A stretch of 64,000 bases of DNA from Algoriphagus aquaeductus (GCF_003253485.1 NZ_QKTX01000003.1:310001-374000), one strand, 5' to 3'. Counted from the first letter of the stretch, positions 51,724 through 60,748 are shown. The notes: generated by a model not told the origin, from the sequence alone. Numbers and translations are program-made.

Positions 51724-51957
51724 AGGATTTACGATATACGATTTTTGATTTACGACATGTTGAGGAACTTCAGGTGAAATTCTCAAAGTTTAAATTTTGG
51801 GTGGCATGATTGAAGTTCAGAAAAGGTCGTAAATCGTCATTCGGAGATCGTAAATTATCCCCCCAGCCCCCTTTGAAAGGGGGAGTTGGCCTAATAGAAC
51901 CTCAAACCTTAAATCCCGCAAGTCTTGTGTCTTAGGTCTTGCATCTAAAGTCTTACT
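51724..51957 (+). other. hisH-hisA spacer with repeat words and a GC hairpin
   Basis: 234 nt with no gene. It has CGTAAATCG-type words, the perfect eight-base inverted repeat CCCCCTTT/AAAGGGGG (51867-51883), and the reverse complement of the 16-mer at 23296 (51926-51941). If the hairpin terminates, downstream his genes might need their own promoter; it lacks a T run, so I do not call it a terminator. Confidence 0.5.
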
Positions 51958-52674
51958 ATGTATATCATTCCCGCCATCGACCTCATCGGAGGCAAGTGCG
52001 TTCGCCTCAGTCAGGGCGATTACAGCAGCAAGAAAGAATACCACGACGATCCGCTCGAAATGGCGAAGCGCTTTGAAGGCGCAGGGATTACTCGCTTGCA
52101 TTTAGTGGATTTGGATGGTGCCAAAGCCAAAAAAATCATCAACGGTGATGTTTTGGAGCGAATTTGTGCCGGCACGAATCTTCAAGTAGATTTTGGTGGA
52201 GGTATTCAGTCGGATGAGGAGATCGAAAAAGCCTTTGCACTCGGAGCCAAGCAAGTGACAGGAGGAAGTATTGCGGTGAAAAATCCAACTCTTTTCGACG
52301 AGTGGATTACCAAGTACGGATCGGAGAAAATTATCCTCGGTGCAGATGCAAAAAACAAGAAAATCGCTGTGGGAGGTTGGGAAGAGACCACATCCGTGGA
52401 ATTGATTCCTTTTATCCAAAGCTATTTCGACAAAGGAATCCGCTATGTGATTTGCACCGATGTGGCCAAAGATGGCTTGCTTCAAGGCCCATCGGTGGAC
52501 TTGTACCGTGAGATTTTGCAGGAAATTCCCGAGTTGAAGCTCATCGCCAGTGGAGGAGTGTCTTCCGTCAAAGACCTCGAAGAACTCGAGAAAGTCGGGG
52601 TTTACGGAGCGATTGTAGGCAAAGCGTATTATGAGGGAAGAGTGACGTTAGAGGAGTTAGCAAGTTTTGGATGA
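51958..52674 (+). CDS. hisA: ProFAR isomerase HisA
   Basis: 238 residues, a half-barrel repeat TIM barrel. D8 in IPAIDLIGGKCVRL and ILGADAKNK carry the two catalytic aspartates; TDVAKDGLLQGP and LIASGGVSS bind the phosphates. Confidence 0.95.
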   Translation: MYIIPAIDLIGGKCVRLSQGDYSSKKEYHDDPLEMAKRFEGAGITRLHLVDLDGAKAKKIINGDVLERICAGTNLQVDFGGGIQSDEEIEKAFALGAKQVTGGSIAVKNPTLFDEWITKYGSEKIILGADAKNKKIAVGGWEETTSVELIPFIQSYFDKGIRYVICTDVAKDGLLQGPSVDLYREILQEIPELKLIASGGVSSVKDLEELEKVGVYGAIVGKAYYEGRVTLEELASFG

Positions 52675-52676
52675 TT

Positions 52677-52719
52677 GAAATATGCTGCGCGAGATCCGTT
52701 GAAATACGCTTCGCGAAAT
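52677..52719. repeat. GAAATACGCTTCGCGAAAT repeat family, cluster B
   Basis: Two units, GAAATATGCTGCGCGAGAT and GAAATACGCTTCGCGAAAT, in the hisA-hisF spacer, 24 nt apart. The second is an inverted repeat (TTCGCGAA centre). The spacer also has CCCGAT/ATCGGG at 52763-52776. Confidence 0.6.
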
Positions 52720-52802
52720 ATTTACTCCAACATTATGACTAAACTATTTCTATTTATTTCTTCCCGATTTATCGGGATTTATTTCAACAGTATTTCCATT
52801 TT

Positions 52803-53558
52803 ATGCTAACCAAACGAATCATCCCCTGCCTCGATATCAAAGACGGCCGCACGGTCAAGGGAGTCAATTTTGTCCAGCTTCGGGATGCCGGCGACCCGGT
52901 CGAGTTGGCCAAAATCTACTCAGATGAAGGGGCGGACGAACTCGTCTTTTTGGACATCACAGCAACAGTCGATAAGCGAAAAACCCTTGCAGAATTGGTG
53001 ACCAAAGTGGCCAAGGCGATCAATATTCCATTTACCGTAGGAGGAGGAATTTCCACCGTGGAGGACGTGAAGGTGCTTTTGGCAGCTGGAGCGGATAAGA
53101 TTTCCATCAACTCCGCAGCAGTGAAGAATCCCGGAGTGATTGACGAAATGGCCAGAGAATTTGGTTCGCAGTGTGTGGTGGTGGCCATCGATACCCGGAA
53201 TGTGGACGGGATTGATTTTGTCCATACGCATGGGGGAAGAAAAGCCACTTTGCTCAGAACCCAAGCTTGGGCCCAGGAAGTTGCCGATCGGGGTGCGGGA
53301 GAGATTTTACTTACGTCTATGGATCATGATGGGACCAAGGCGGGTTTTGCCAATGAACTCACAGCGGAGATTTCATCAGCTTTGTCCATTCCCGTGATTG
53401 CTTCGGGAGGAGCAGGAAATATGCCGCATTTCAAGGATGTGTTTACCTTTGGCAAAGCGGATGCAGCCTTGGCAGCGAGTATTTTCCACTTCAAGGAAAT
53501 CGGAATTCCGGAGTTGAAGGAATATTTGATTGGAGAGGGGATTAGTATTAGGAAATAA
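52803..53558 (+). CDS. hisF: Imidazole glycerol phosphate synthase subunit HisF
   Basis: 251 residues. Catalytic D11 in [18 protein letters not shown] and the second aspartate in [22 protein letters not shown] and [14 protein letters not shown] bind phosphates. It closes the imidazole ring with HisH. Confidence 0.96.
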   Translation: MLTKRIIPCLDIKDGRTVKGVNFVQLRDAGDPVELAKIYSDEGADELVFLDITATVDKRKTLAELVTKVAKAINIPFTVGGGISTVEDVKVLLAAGADKISINSAAVKNPGVIDEMAREFGSQCVVVAIDTRNVDGIDFVHTHGGRKATLLRTQAWAQEVADRGAGEILLTSMDHDGTKAGFANELTAEISSALSIPVIASGGAGNMPHFKDVFTFGKADAALAASIFHFKEIGIPELKEYLIGEGISIRK

Positions 53559-53574
53559 TTGAGAATGAATTATA

Positions 53575-53728
53575 GAAATGCCCTGCGAGATAAAAATGAA
53601 GATATGCTTTGCGAGATAATGAATTAAGATGTGCAAAGCGAGATGGCTGCTAAACAGCGAATTACATATCTCAGCTTTAGCCTTATCTTTTAAAATATCT
53701 GCGCAGCTATCTTATTGTATTTCAAAGA
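53575..53728. repeat. GAAATACGCTTCGCGAAAT repeat family, cluster C
   Basis: Degenerate units such as GAAGATATGCTTTGCGAGAT and TAAGATGTGCAAAGCGAGAT, then an inverted copy around ATATCTGCGCAGCTATCT just upstream of hisIE. No gene in the spacer. Confidence 0.5.
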
Positions 53729-53738
53729 AATAGAAAAC

Positions 53739-54335
53739 ATGAATATCGATTTCACGAAAATGAACGGCCTCATCCCTGCCATTGTGCAAGATGCCGTGAC
53801 TGGAAAAGTCCTGATGCAGGGCTTTATGAACGAGGAAGCAATGGCCAAAACGCAGGAGACGGGAATGGTGACTTTTTTCTCCCGTAGCAAAGACCGTCTT
53901 TGGACCAAAGGCGAGACTTCAGGCAATTTTATGGAGTTGGTATCCATTTCAGTGGATTGTGACGGAGATTCGATTTTAGTCAAAGCCAATCCCAAAGGTC
54001 CCGTATGCCACACCGGAACTGATACTTGTTGGGGCGAGGAAAATGCTTCGAAAACGGGCTTTATTGATCAGCTACGAGCCATCATCAAAGACCGAAAAAA
54101 CAATCCTTCTGACAAATCCTACACGGCATCTCTTTTTGCCAAAGGCATCAATAAAATCGCTCAAAAAGTAGGAGAGGAAGCTGTGGAAATCGTGATTGAA
54201 GCGAAAGACAATAACAAGGAGCTATTTTTAGGCGAGGCAGCCGATCTGCTTTTTCACTACCTCGTTCTTCTCGAAGCTAAAGGGTATGAGCTGGATGAGG
54301 TGATGGAGGTGCTGATCCAACGGCATAAAAAATAA
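53739..54335 (+). CDS. hisIE: Bifunctional phosphoribosyl-AMP cyclohydrolase/phosphoribosyl-ATP pyrophosphatase
   Basis: 198 residues from the ATG at 53739 (a TTG at 53715 would add eight). HisI (about 1-100) has the metal ligands in SVDCDGDS and PVCHTGTDTCW. HisE (about 105-198) has EEAVEIVIEAKDNNKELFLGEAADLLFHYL with the acidic metal-binding residues. It does steps two and three of histidine synthesis. Confidence 0.95.
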   Translation: MNIDFTKMNGLIPAIVQDAVTGKVLMQGFMNEEAMAKTQETGMVTFFSRSKDRLWTKGETSGNFMELVSISVDCDGDSILVKANPKGPVCHTGTDTCWGEENASKTGFIDQLRAIIKDRKNNPSDKSYTASLFAKGINKIAQKVGEEAVEIVIEAKDNNKELFLGEAADLLFHYLVLLEAKGYELDEVMEVLIQRHKK

Positions 54336-54336
54336 A

Positions 54337-54368
54337 CCAAAAGCCCGGTCAATTGTCCGGGCTTTTGG
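54337..54368. terminator. Bidirectional terminator between hisIE and the S41 protease gene
   Basis: Twelve-base stem CCAAAAGCCCGG/CCGGGCTTTTGG (54337-54348 with 54357-54368), eight-base loop, T run on the plus side. It lies directly between two convergent stop codons. Confidence 0.85.
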
Positions 54369-54370
54369 TT

Positions 54371-55690
54371 TTAGAAAGCGGGGAATTCTTGCTGCAAGCC
54401 TTTGAAGGCATCGATGATTTCCCATTTAGGTTTGTAATAGGTATCTGCCATTCTACCGCTCACATTTCCTGTCTGTATGTATTGGAGGGCTGCGGCTAGC
54501 CTTAGGTCTCTAGGATCTCCCCAAGGGAACTGTGGACTGTCACCAACTCTAAAATCAGCAGGGAATCCATCAAAATATTCTGCTTTTCCCTGTGCATTTG
54601 CTGTGGCAAAAGTAATCGGAACAAGCTCCACGTTGTTGTCTAGGAGGGTTCTGCTATATCTCGATAGAGGAAATGAACCAACTGGTTTTCCAAAGGTATT
54701 GTCACCTACTATCACGACTTGCATGTATGGAGTCAAATTGTTGATGACCAATTCAGACGCCGAAGCAGAGCTTCTGGAGGTAATAAAGATTACCCTAGTC
54801 AAATTGAGATTTCCAATTTTGCTGAAGTTTACAGAAGCGTTGCTTGCCGATTTCAGGTCATTCAGTTTATTGGTGTACATCAATCTGCCTGAGTTTGCAG
54901 TTTGAATCAGGTAATTGCTGATCTGTGTGCAGACATCTACCGATCCACCCCCATTGTACCTCAGGTCAATGATCAATTCTTGAATTCCCTGACTTTGGAA
55001 GAATTCCATTGAACTTTGCACTTCAGAACTTCTAATAGGGTTGAGTCCTGCTGTAGCACGGAAGCTTTGATAAGCCCAATATCCCACTTTTTTTCCGCCT
55101 GCCTCAAAAATCCTTTGATCCAATACCGAATTCGATTGGTACTCGGCTTTTATATTGGTTCGGGTAGTGGTGGTTCCGTCAGGTAGTCTGAAGGTAAAGG
55201 AATTGCTTATACCAGGATCTGGTCCTCCGAGCTTGAAATCATATCCGCCAGAGGCCAGTTTGTACTCAGAGATAGGTTTTCCATTGATTTGGGTGATTTC
55301 CCATCCACGTTTCCAACCGTCTTTTCCAGCAGGAGCTTCGTCAAAAACAAAGGAAACGAACAATCTTTCATCTGAGGTAAATGCAAATCCAAACCCGTGT
55401 CCTGCATTTCTTCCTACAAAGGAATTATTGAAGGCTTCCTGAGTAGTCAGGTAAGAGAAGCGGTCAAGCGGTTTGAAGATAATCCCGTCCAGCAATTCCT
55501 CGTTGGATAAGAACTTGGTCAGGTCCACAGTAGCAGGTATTCTGGTATTCCAGAAATACCACTCCCGCATGGTATCTACGATCGCTTTTTTGACATCAGA
55601 TCCGTTTTGGGTAGGGGTGGGATCTTCTTTGGGATCACATGCTACAAATGCTATCCACACTATTCCAATAATCCACTTGAGCTTTTTCAT
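54371..55690 (-). CDS. S41 family peptidase, lipoprotein
   Basis: 439 residues. Lipobox cysteine C18 in AFVACDPK. A PDZ-like segment lies near 90-175. The S41 catalytic dyad is kept: S310 in SRSSASASELV and K335 in TFGKPVGSF, and IDLRYNGGGSV is the conserved support loop. Related Bacteroidota proteins are C-terminal-processing proteases of unknown targets. It runs convergent to hisIE. Confidence 0.92.
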   Translation of the reverse strand: MKKLKWIIGIVWIAFVACDPKEDPTPTQNGSDVKKAIVDTMREWYFWNTRIPATVDLTKFLSNEELLDGIIFKPLDRFSYLTTQEAFNNSFVGRNAGHGFGFAFTSDERLFVSFVFDEAPAGKDGWKRGWEITQINGKPISEYKLASGGYDFKLGGPDPGISNSFTFRLPDGTTTTRTNIKAEYQSNSVLDQRIFEAGGKKVGYWAYQSFRATAGLNPIRSSEVQSSMEFFQSQGIQELIIDLRYNGGGSVDVCTQISNYLIQTANSGRLMYTNKLNDLKSASNASVNFSKIGNLNLTRVIFITSRSSASASELVINNLTPYMQVVIVGDNTFGKPVGSFPLSRYSRTLLDNNVELVPITFATANAQGKAEYFDGFPADFRVGDSPQFPWGDPRDLRLAAALQYIQTGNVSGRMADTYYKPKWEIIDAFKGLQQEFPAF

Positions 55691-55742
55691 AATCCTATTT
55701 TATTTCTCTTCCTAAACGGATTAAGATGGGGGATTTGTTTTC

Positions 55743-56138
55743 TTAAATGGCGATATCGTAGACTTTCACCGTCTTCCACATATGGGAATATTTGGCGATG
55801 AATTCGAGGTGAAGCGGGTCAGACTGATAGGCAGCCTGAGCCTCTAAAGAATCAAAAAACATGGTGCAGGAAACATGGAAACTATGGTCTACCACTTCTC
55901 TTTTTTCGGTAGGGGCAGGAGTTCCCATGATAAACTGAGCCACATCCTTGCAGCGTCCAAGCATAGGGGCAGCATCTGTCATAAATTCTTTGAGATCAGA
56001 ATCCTTGTGTAACCAAAAGTAAACTTGATGAATCATTTTTTGAGCTGACATAGTGTTTGAGGTTAGGGTGTGAATGGGTAAAACACTCGCAGCGCCTGCT
56101 GCGGTGAGGGTTTTTATAAAAGATCGACGTGATTTCAT
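55743..56138 (-). CDS. Dabb (stress-responsive A/B barrel) protein with Tat-type signal
   Basis: 131 residues. A twin-arginine motif RRSFIK precedes a hydrophobic stretch (TLTAAGAASVLP), suggesting export by the Tat system. The mature part MIHQVYFWLHKDSD, then VDHSFHVSCTMFFDSLEAQAAYQ, and DPLHLEFIAKYSHMWKTVKVYD fits the Dabb ferredoxin-like domain. The role is unknown. Confidence 0.85.
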   Translation of the reverse strand: MKSRRSFIKTLTAAGAASVLPIHTLTSNTMSAQKMIHQVYFWLHKDSDLKEFMTDAAPMLGRCKDVAQFIMGTPAPTEKREVVDHSFHVSCTMFFDSLEAQAAYQSDPLHLEFIAKYSHMWKTVKVYDIAI

Positions 56139-56271
56139 TCCTCTTTCGGAAGCTTTTTGATGGTTGGTAATTCCCCTTTAAAGGTGGATAAAGATAAAGA
56201 TATAAATTGCTTTTCGAATGAAGGATTGGAGTAGACAAGGTGGGAATGTTGATCGTTAAAAGTGAAATTTC

Positions 56272-57258
56272 ATGAAATACAGGACTTTGGGAAAAACCGG
56301 TTGGCAAGTTTCTGAGATTGGTTTGGGGACTTGGCAAGTAGGTGGAGGTTGGGGAAAGCCTTTCGACTTGAAGAAAGCTGAATTGATTTTGAATTCTGCT
56401 TTGGACCAAGGGATCAATTTTGTGGATACAGCAGATGTCTACGATGGTGGTCTTAGCGAAGCTTCTGTAGGTAGAGCAGTTCGACAAAGTAAAAATAAAG
56501 TCTACGTCGCCACCAAATGCGGCCGACGGATTCAGCCACATCTTAATGAAGGCTACACTCCTGAAAGACTTCGAAAACACGTTGAAGACAGCCTAAGTAA
56601 TTTGGGCTTGGGGCAAATAGACCTGATTCAGTTGCACTGTCCACCATCGGAAGTTTATAAGCGAGATGAGATTTTTTCACTTTTTGAGGATTTGAAAAAG
56701 GAGGGGAAAATTGCCGAAATGGGGGTAAGTGTGGAGCGGATCGATGAAGCGATTGGGGCGATGGAGTATGAAGTGGTTTCTACGGTTCAGGTGATCTTCA
56801 ATTTATTCAGGCAAAAGCCAATTGAACAGCTATTTCCACTTGCCGAAGCAAAGAATGTAGGTTTGATTATCCGTGTCCCTTTGGCAAGCGGGCTATTATC
56901 AGGGAAAATTACTCCATCGACTATCTTTCAAAAGGATGATCATCGCTTCTTCAATCGTGAAGGTAAAGCCTTTGACAAAGGGGAGACCTTTTCAGGGGTT
57001 CCTTTGGAAAATGCCTTTCCTGCTTTGGAAGAATTAAAGGGATACTTTGCGGATGATCACAACTTGGCTGCTCAAGCTCTGAGATGGATTTTGATGTTTA
57101 AACAAGTAGGGACAGTAATTCCCGGAGCCTCTTCTGTGGATCAAGTGGAAAAAAATATCCGAGCATCTCAATTGCCTCCTTTGAGTCCGCATCAGATGCA
57201 AGAGGCGGTAAGGATTTATGAAAAGTATATCAAACAAGAAATTCACCCTCAGTGGTAA
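56272..57258 (+). CDS. Aldo/keto reductase
   Basis: 328 residues, (beta/alpha)8 NADPH-dependent reductase. The catalytic tetrad is complete: D52 and Y57 in FVDTADVYDGG, K82 in VATKCGRR, H122 in IQLHCPP. The C-terminal VIPGASSVDQVEKNIRAS binds the cofactor. The substrate is unknown. Confidence 0.92.
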   Translation: MKYRTLGKTGWQVSEIGLGTWQVGGGWGKPFDLKKAELILNSALDQGINFVDTADVYDGGLSEASVGRAVRQSKNKVYVATKCGRRIQPHLNEGYTPERLRKHVEDSLSNLGLGQIDLIQLHCPPSEVYKRDEIFSLFEDLKKEGKIAEMGVSVERIDEAIGAMEYEVVSTVQVIFNLFRQKPIEQLFPLAEAKNVGLIIRVPLASGLLSGKITPSTIFQKDDHRFFNREGKAFDKGETFSGVPLENAFPALEELKGYFADDHNLAAQALRWILMFKQVGTVIPGASSVDQVEKNIRASQLPPLSPHQMQEAVRIYEKYIKQEIHPQW

Positions 57259-57261
57259 AAC

Positions 57262-57295
57262 AACGGGGCCGGAGATATTTTCCGGCCCCGCTGTT
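57262..57295. terminator. Bidirectional terminator
   Basis: Ten-base GC stem CGGGGCCGGA/TCCGGCCCCG (57264-57273 with 57281-57290), extended by AAC/GTT-type pairs and followed by T residues, between the convergent stops of the reductase gene and the secreted protein gene. Confidence 0.85.
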
Positions 57296-58189
57296 TTAAA
57301 GAACTATTCGGGAAGCTAAGTTTTTGAAATAAGGGTTCTGGTCAGAAATCAAGAAGTAATTGGTGGTGATTTTTTCGTTTCGCTCCATCAAAATCAACGA
57401 TTCTTCATCGGCATGGATTACTTTTAGCTCTCTGGCTTTGGTAGGTAGGTCTTTGGTTTTGACATAGATTTCGCCCTCTTTTTCCAATACTTCTGTAATT
57501 CTGAACATGATTGGTTTTCTGTCTTCGCCATAGGTTGTGGCAATGGTTCGCTCTGGAGACCAAGCGTTGCGGTTTAGTCTGTGTGTCTGGTAATGATGGA
57601 AAGATCGGGTATTCACCAGCTCTTTTACTTTACTAGCGTTAACCTTTTTGGTGGAATAGCCGGTGCCATTGAATGTCGTTTGGGTAGAAGATCCTGCTTG
57701 GTTTTGACTACCGAATCGGTTGCCGCGCTGGTAGACATCCCCAATGTACACCACATTTGCCCCGATCATGGCTGCTTCGGCTTTCAATTTGTCCAAGGCT
57801 CTATTTTTCACTTCATTGATGCTGGAAAGTGTCGTCACTCCCGTGGCTTTGCTAAACAATTCTCCAGTTGGCTCTAGTCCCGCGATGTCCTCTGGATTGT
57901 AAGTGATGAATACCTTTTCAAAATCATCCAAGCCATTCACTTCTTTGATTGGGCTTTCGAAAACCTCCTCTCGTCCTGATGAAAAGACAATTTTGGTGAC
58001 TTGGTGCTTGCTGATGGTGTAGACCGTTTCCTCATTTGGATAAGAGTACTTGATGCTGTTTAGCCCGACTTCTTTGATGGAGACTTCTTTTTGCCCATCT
58101 AGGAGGAAAAGTACATCAGGTTGTTTTTGTCCAAAAGCACTTGAAAAATTGGCTAAAATGGCGAGGGAAAGGATTGATTTTTTAATCAT
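57296..58189 (-). CDS. Secreted hypothetical protein
   Basis: 297 residues with a signal peptide (SILSLAILANFSSAFGQ). I recognise no family with confidence. An early beta region (DGQKEVSIKEVGLNSIKYSY) is followed by LDKLKAEAAMIGANVVYIGD, which resembles the envelope YbjQ/DUF4156-like 'metal-binding' strand pattern, and a Gly/Gln/Ser-rich linker. It marks the last gene with host-like composition before the foreign segment. Confidence 0.65.
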   Translation of the reverse strand: MIKKSILSLAILANFSSAFGQKQPDVLFLLDGQKEVSIKEVGLNSIKYSYPNEETVYTISKHQVTKIVFSSGREEVFESPIKEVNGLDDFEKVFITYNPEDIAGLEPTGELFSKATGVTTLSSINEVKNRALDKLKAEAAMIGANVVYIGDVYQRGNRFGSQNQAGSSTQTTFNGTGYSTKKVNASKVKELVNTRSFHHYQTHRLNRNAWSPERTIATTYGEDRKPIMFRITEVLEKEGEIYVKTKDLPTKARELKVIHADEESLILMERNEKITTNYFLISDQNPYFKNLASRIVL

Positions 58190-58517
58190 GCTTATAAGGG
58201 TTTGCTATTAATGGACGGGAGAATTTGCTTTGGGTTCCGTGTTTTTCCATTTTTGCAATAAAAAGATTAATAAAAAGCAAAAGTAAGCAAAACGATTAAA
58301 ACCGTTTATATACAATGCTTTATGAAACAGTAGTCTTAGTTTGGAACTCGGTGTCTGATAGGTTTTAGTCGTGAAAGCACAAAGTTAGGTTACTAATTCG
58401 TTACCGATTGACAAAGGCAATCTATAAACTAACTATCTATATTTCAGTGTTTTGCGTTCTTTTTCATATTCCCTTGTAACTCAATATAATTTAATTTTAA
58501 CATTAAACATTTGAGTT
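58190..58517 (+). other. Intergenic boundary of the integrated element
   Basis: 328 nt, AT-rich, no gene seen. TTTGC words, which are part of the core site of CTnDOT-type integrases, occur at about 58251 and 58451, and base composition changes here. The element end and att site cannot be fixed without a comparison genome. Confidence 0.4.
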
Positions 58518-58997
58518 ATGGAGCAGACAAAAAAATCCACGTTCAAACTACTTTTCTACCTGAAAAAGAATGAGCCAAAAAAGAACGGTAACGCCCCTGT
58601 TATGGCACGTATTACCATTGATGGAATAGCTAAAACTTTAGGAACAAAGTTAGAAATCAACCCTAATAATTGGGATTTAAAGCATGGAAGAGTTGAAGGC
58701 AAGAGTGCCAAAGCATTGAGTATTAATCAAAAATTGGATAACATACGGGGACGTATTGACACTATTTATGAAGATATGCTAAAACACGAGGGATTTGTGA
58801 CAGCACAAAAACTAAAACTTGAATTTCTCGGTGTTGGTGTTATGGAAGATTCCTTGCTGAAAGTATTTAAAAAGAACAATGAGGACTTTGGAAAAATGGT
58901 GGCAAAAGGAGAACGAGCCAACAGTACATACTACAAATACAAATGTAATCGAAAAAGGTGGAGAATGATGGATCAATTTCAAATACAATGCTGTTAA
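58518..58997 (+). pseudogene. Truncated tyrosine recombinase (CTnDOT-type integrase)
   Basis: The N-terminal arm-binding domain is clear (STFKLLFYLKKNEPKKNGNA, then PVMARITIDGIAKTLGTKLE, LNPNNWD-like), and part of the core-binding domain follows up to NSTYYKYK. After residue about 139 the sequence turns into basic, unrelated residues and ends at 159, without the catalytic domain (about 250 residues missing). The break is at about 58935-58945, where it meets the 3' end of rteC on the other strand. Confidence 0.85.
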
Positions 58998-59433
58998 GCC
59001 CATCGTGATAATTTATATTTCCTCTTTTAAAATAGATTTGATCACGATCCGTTCGTCCAGAACGGTAATATCGGTAAAAATCCGAATTACAAACATGCTC
59101 ACTGTATTCTCGTTTCAGATGTGCTAACTGCATAGTGAAATAGTTATAATACATTTTACCAGTATCAACCGGGCAAGTGGTTTCTATACGATAGATCTTG
59201 TTGTAATAGATCAATTTTCCAAGTATTTGAGGTTTTATGGTACGAAAGAAATTTATCTCTTCAGTGTCATTCTCAAATCCTTCTTCCAGTATATGTTTCT
59301 TAACAGAAAATAAGTGATCTTGCAAATATTGAGTCATCTCAAAAGCCTCATCAATAATCCTTTTACTTTCTAATGAAATTTTATCCTCCTTATTGTGGAT
59401 TTCTAAAATAATGTTCTGTAAAGTATATTCCAT
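58944..59433 (-). pseudogene. rteC: Truncated rteC (conjugative transposon regulator)
   Basis: About 163 residues of RteC-like sequence from the ATG at 59433: FFRTIKPQILGKLIYYNKIY, then EHVCNSDFYRYYRSGRTDRD, RGNINYHDGLNSIVFEID. RteC controls excision of CTnDOT-like elements. Homology stops at SFSTFFDY (about 58944), and the frame continues as unrelated sequence to 58867, antisense to the integrase remnant. The C-terminal third is missing. Confidence 0.85.
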
Positions 59434-59519
59434 AATTAATAATTTTGTGAGGATTACCTAAGTTTCAATAAGAATTCCCCAGTTAAATCACAAAATTTAT
59501 AATTACAAATGAATAAAAC

Positions 59520-59550
59520 CCCCAAGTTGGGTGGAACTTGGGGAATTTTT
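59520..59550 (+). terminator. Terminator upstream of the redox island
   Basis: Nine-base stem CCCCAAGTT/AACTTGGGG (59520-59528 with 59535-59543), then AATTTTTTC. It lies downstream of no plus-strand gene, so its original gene was probably lost in the deletion. Confidence 0.65.
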
Positions 59551-59668
59551 TCTGGCCCAAAAGAACCTAAAAAATTGAATGAGGAAGATAAAAATAGTAT
59601 AAAAAGATAAAATCTCTTGACCTATTTTTTGTATTTTTGTTTTGTTGTTACAAGGAAAACAAGATTAA

Positions 59669-59755
59669 ATGAATGCAATGAGCACCATTACTAAATCGTT
59701 ACCTATAGTATTTTCCATTCTTGTAAACTACTCTTTATTACTCACTTTAGGCTAG
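59669..59755 (+). CDS. Possible small membrane peptide ahead of the redox island
   Basis: 28 codons plus stop. After a short polar start the peptide is hydrophobic (PIVFSILVNYSLLLTLG), enough for one membrane segment. A TATTTTTG -7-like element (59632-59639) is 30 nt upstream, but no -33 TTTG at the right distance is seen. No homology known; it could be a chance frame. Confidence 0.3.
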   Translation: MNAMSTITKSLPIVFSILVNYSLLLTLG

Positions 59756-59814
59756 ATTAGTTTTTTTTTAATATAAAAGACGCTAGCTCAGATAATAATT
59801 TGTTAATAAGAAAT

Positions 59815-60300
59815 ATGAAAAAAATAGGTTTTGGTGGAGGCTGTCATTGGTGTACAGAAGCCATATTTCAGGCTTTAAATGGCGTTGAGTCTGTGGAGCA
59901 GGGCTGGATCTCCTCATTGAACCCCTATGATACATTTTCAGAAGCCGTTATTGTCCATTTTAATGAAGGCATCACACTGGATGTGTTAATTGAAGTGCAT
60001 CTGCTGACGCATAGTAGCGCAAGCGCACACAGTATGCGTTACAAGTATCGTTCGGCAGTGTATTATATTGATCCCAATGATAAAGACACTATCGAAATAA
60101 TAATCAATAAACTGTCAAAGGAAAATGACACCAAATATATTACACAGACACTGCCCTTGGCAGACTTCAGATTGAATTCGGAGCGTTTCCTCAATTATTA
60201 TAAAAAAGACAAACAGAAACCTTTCTGCCAAACCAATATAAATCCTAAACTAGCTGCAATACGCAAAACATTCGGTCATCATATTCGAAATGATTTTTAA
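59815..60300 (+). CDS. MsrA-like methionine sulfoxide reductase with GGCHWC active site
   Basis: 161 residues from the ATG at 59815. The usual GGCFW site is GGCHWC here (C10, C13), a recognised variant. Then HSMRYKYRSAVYYIDPND is the expected conserved stretch around the substrate pocket. It would reduce methionine S-sulfoxide. The C-terminal part is short and may lack the normal resolving cysteine region. Confidence 0.75.
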   Translation: MKKIGFGGGCHWCTEAIFQALNGVESVEQGWISSLNPYDTFSEAVIVHFNEGITLDVLIEVHLLTHSSASAHSMRYKYRSAVYYIDPNDKDTIEIIINKLSKENDTKYITQTLPLADFRLNSERFLNYYKKDKQKPFCQTNINPKLAAIRKTFGHHIRNDF

Positions 60301-60400
60301 GATGGGAAGAATTGCCAAAATATCGGGTGATAACGGTAAGAGAAAGGGTATTGCCGTATATTAACTTTGTGGAGTTAGATAACAATTAAAGTTTTTAGTT

Positions 60401-60727
60401 ATGAGAAAAATAGAAAGTAAACAGGAATTTGAAGAAACAATTCAAAAAGAAGCAAGCGTAGTTGTAGATTTTTACGCCGACTGGTGTGGTCCTTGCCAGA
60501 CGCTATTACCCACATTGGATGACCTGTCCAAAGACTTTGAGGGGAAGGTCAAAATAGTTAAAGTTAATGTTGATAATCAACAGGAACTTGCCCAGCGTTT
60601 TGGTGTGCGTAGCATCCCCACATTGATCTTTTTCAAGAACCAAAAAGCTGTGGAGACCATAGTAGGTCTTCGAACCAAGGATGAACTTCAAAAGAAGATA
60701 TCCGCGTTGGAAATAGGAAATAAATAG
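60401..60727 (+). CDS. trxA: Thioredoxin
   Basis: 108 residues. WCGPC (C29, C32) in VVDFYADWCGPC, then IPTLIFFKNQKAVETIVG with the cis-Pro loop. It is the electron donor for MsrA and MsrB, which flank it. Confidence 0.95.
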   Translation: MRKIESKQEFEETIQKEASVVVDFYADWCGPCQTLLPTLDDLSKDFEGKVKIVKVNVDNQQELAQRFGVRSIPTLIFFKNQKAVETIVGLRTKDELQKKISALEIGNK

Positions 60728-60748
60728 TAACATTCAAAATAAATAGTT

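Noticed and set aside
58867..58943. C-terminal continuation of the rteC frame
   Set aside because: The residues are cysteine- and phenylalanine-rich antisense of the integrase remnant and do not resemble RteC.
59617..59639. Full promoter TTGA...TATTTTTG ahead of the redox island
   Set aside because: The spacing is 11 nt, not the 18-20 nt expected; only the -7-like element is kept as a note.
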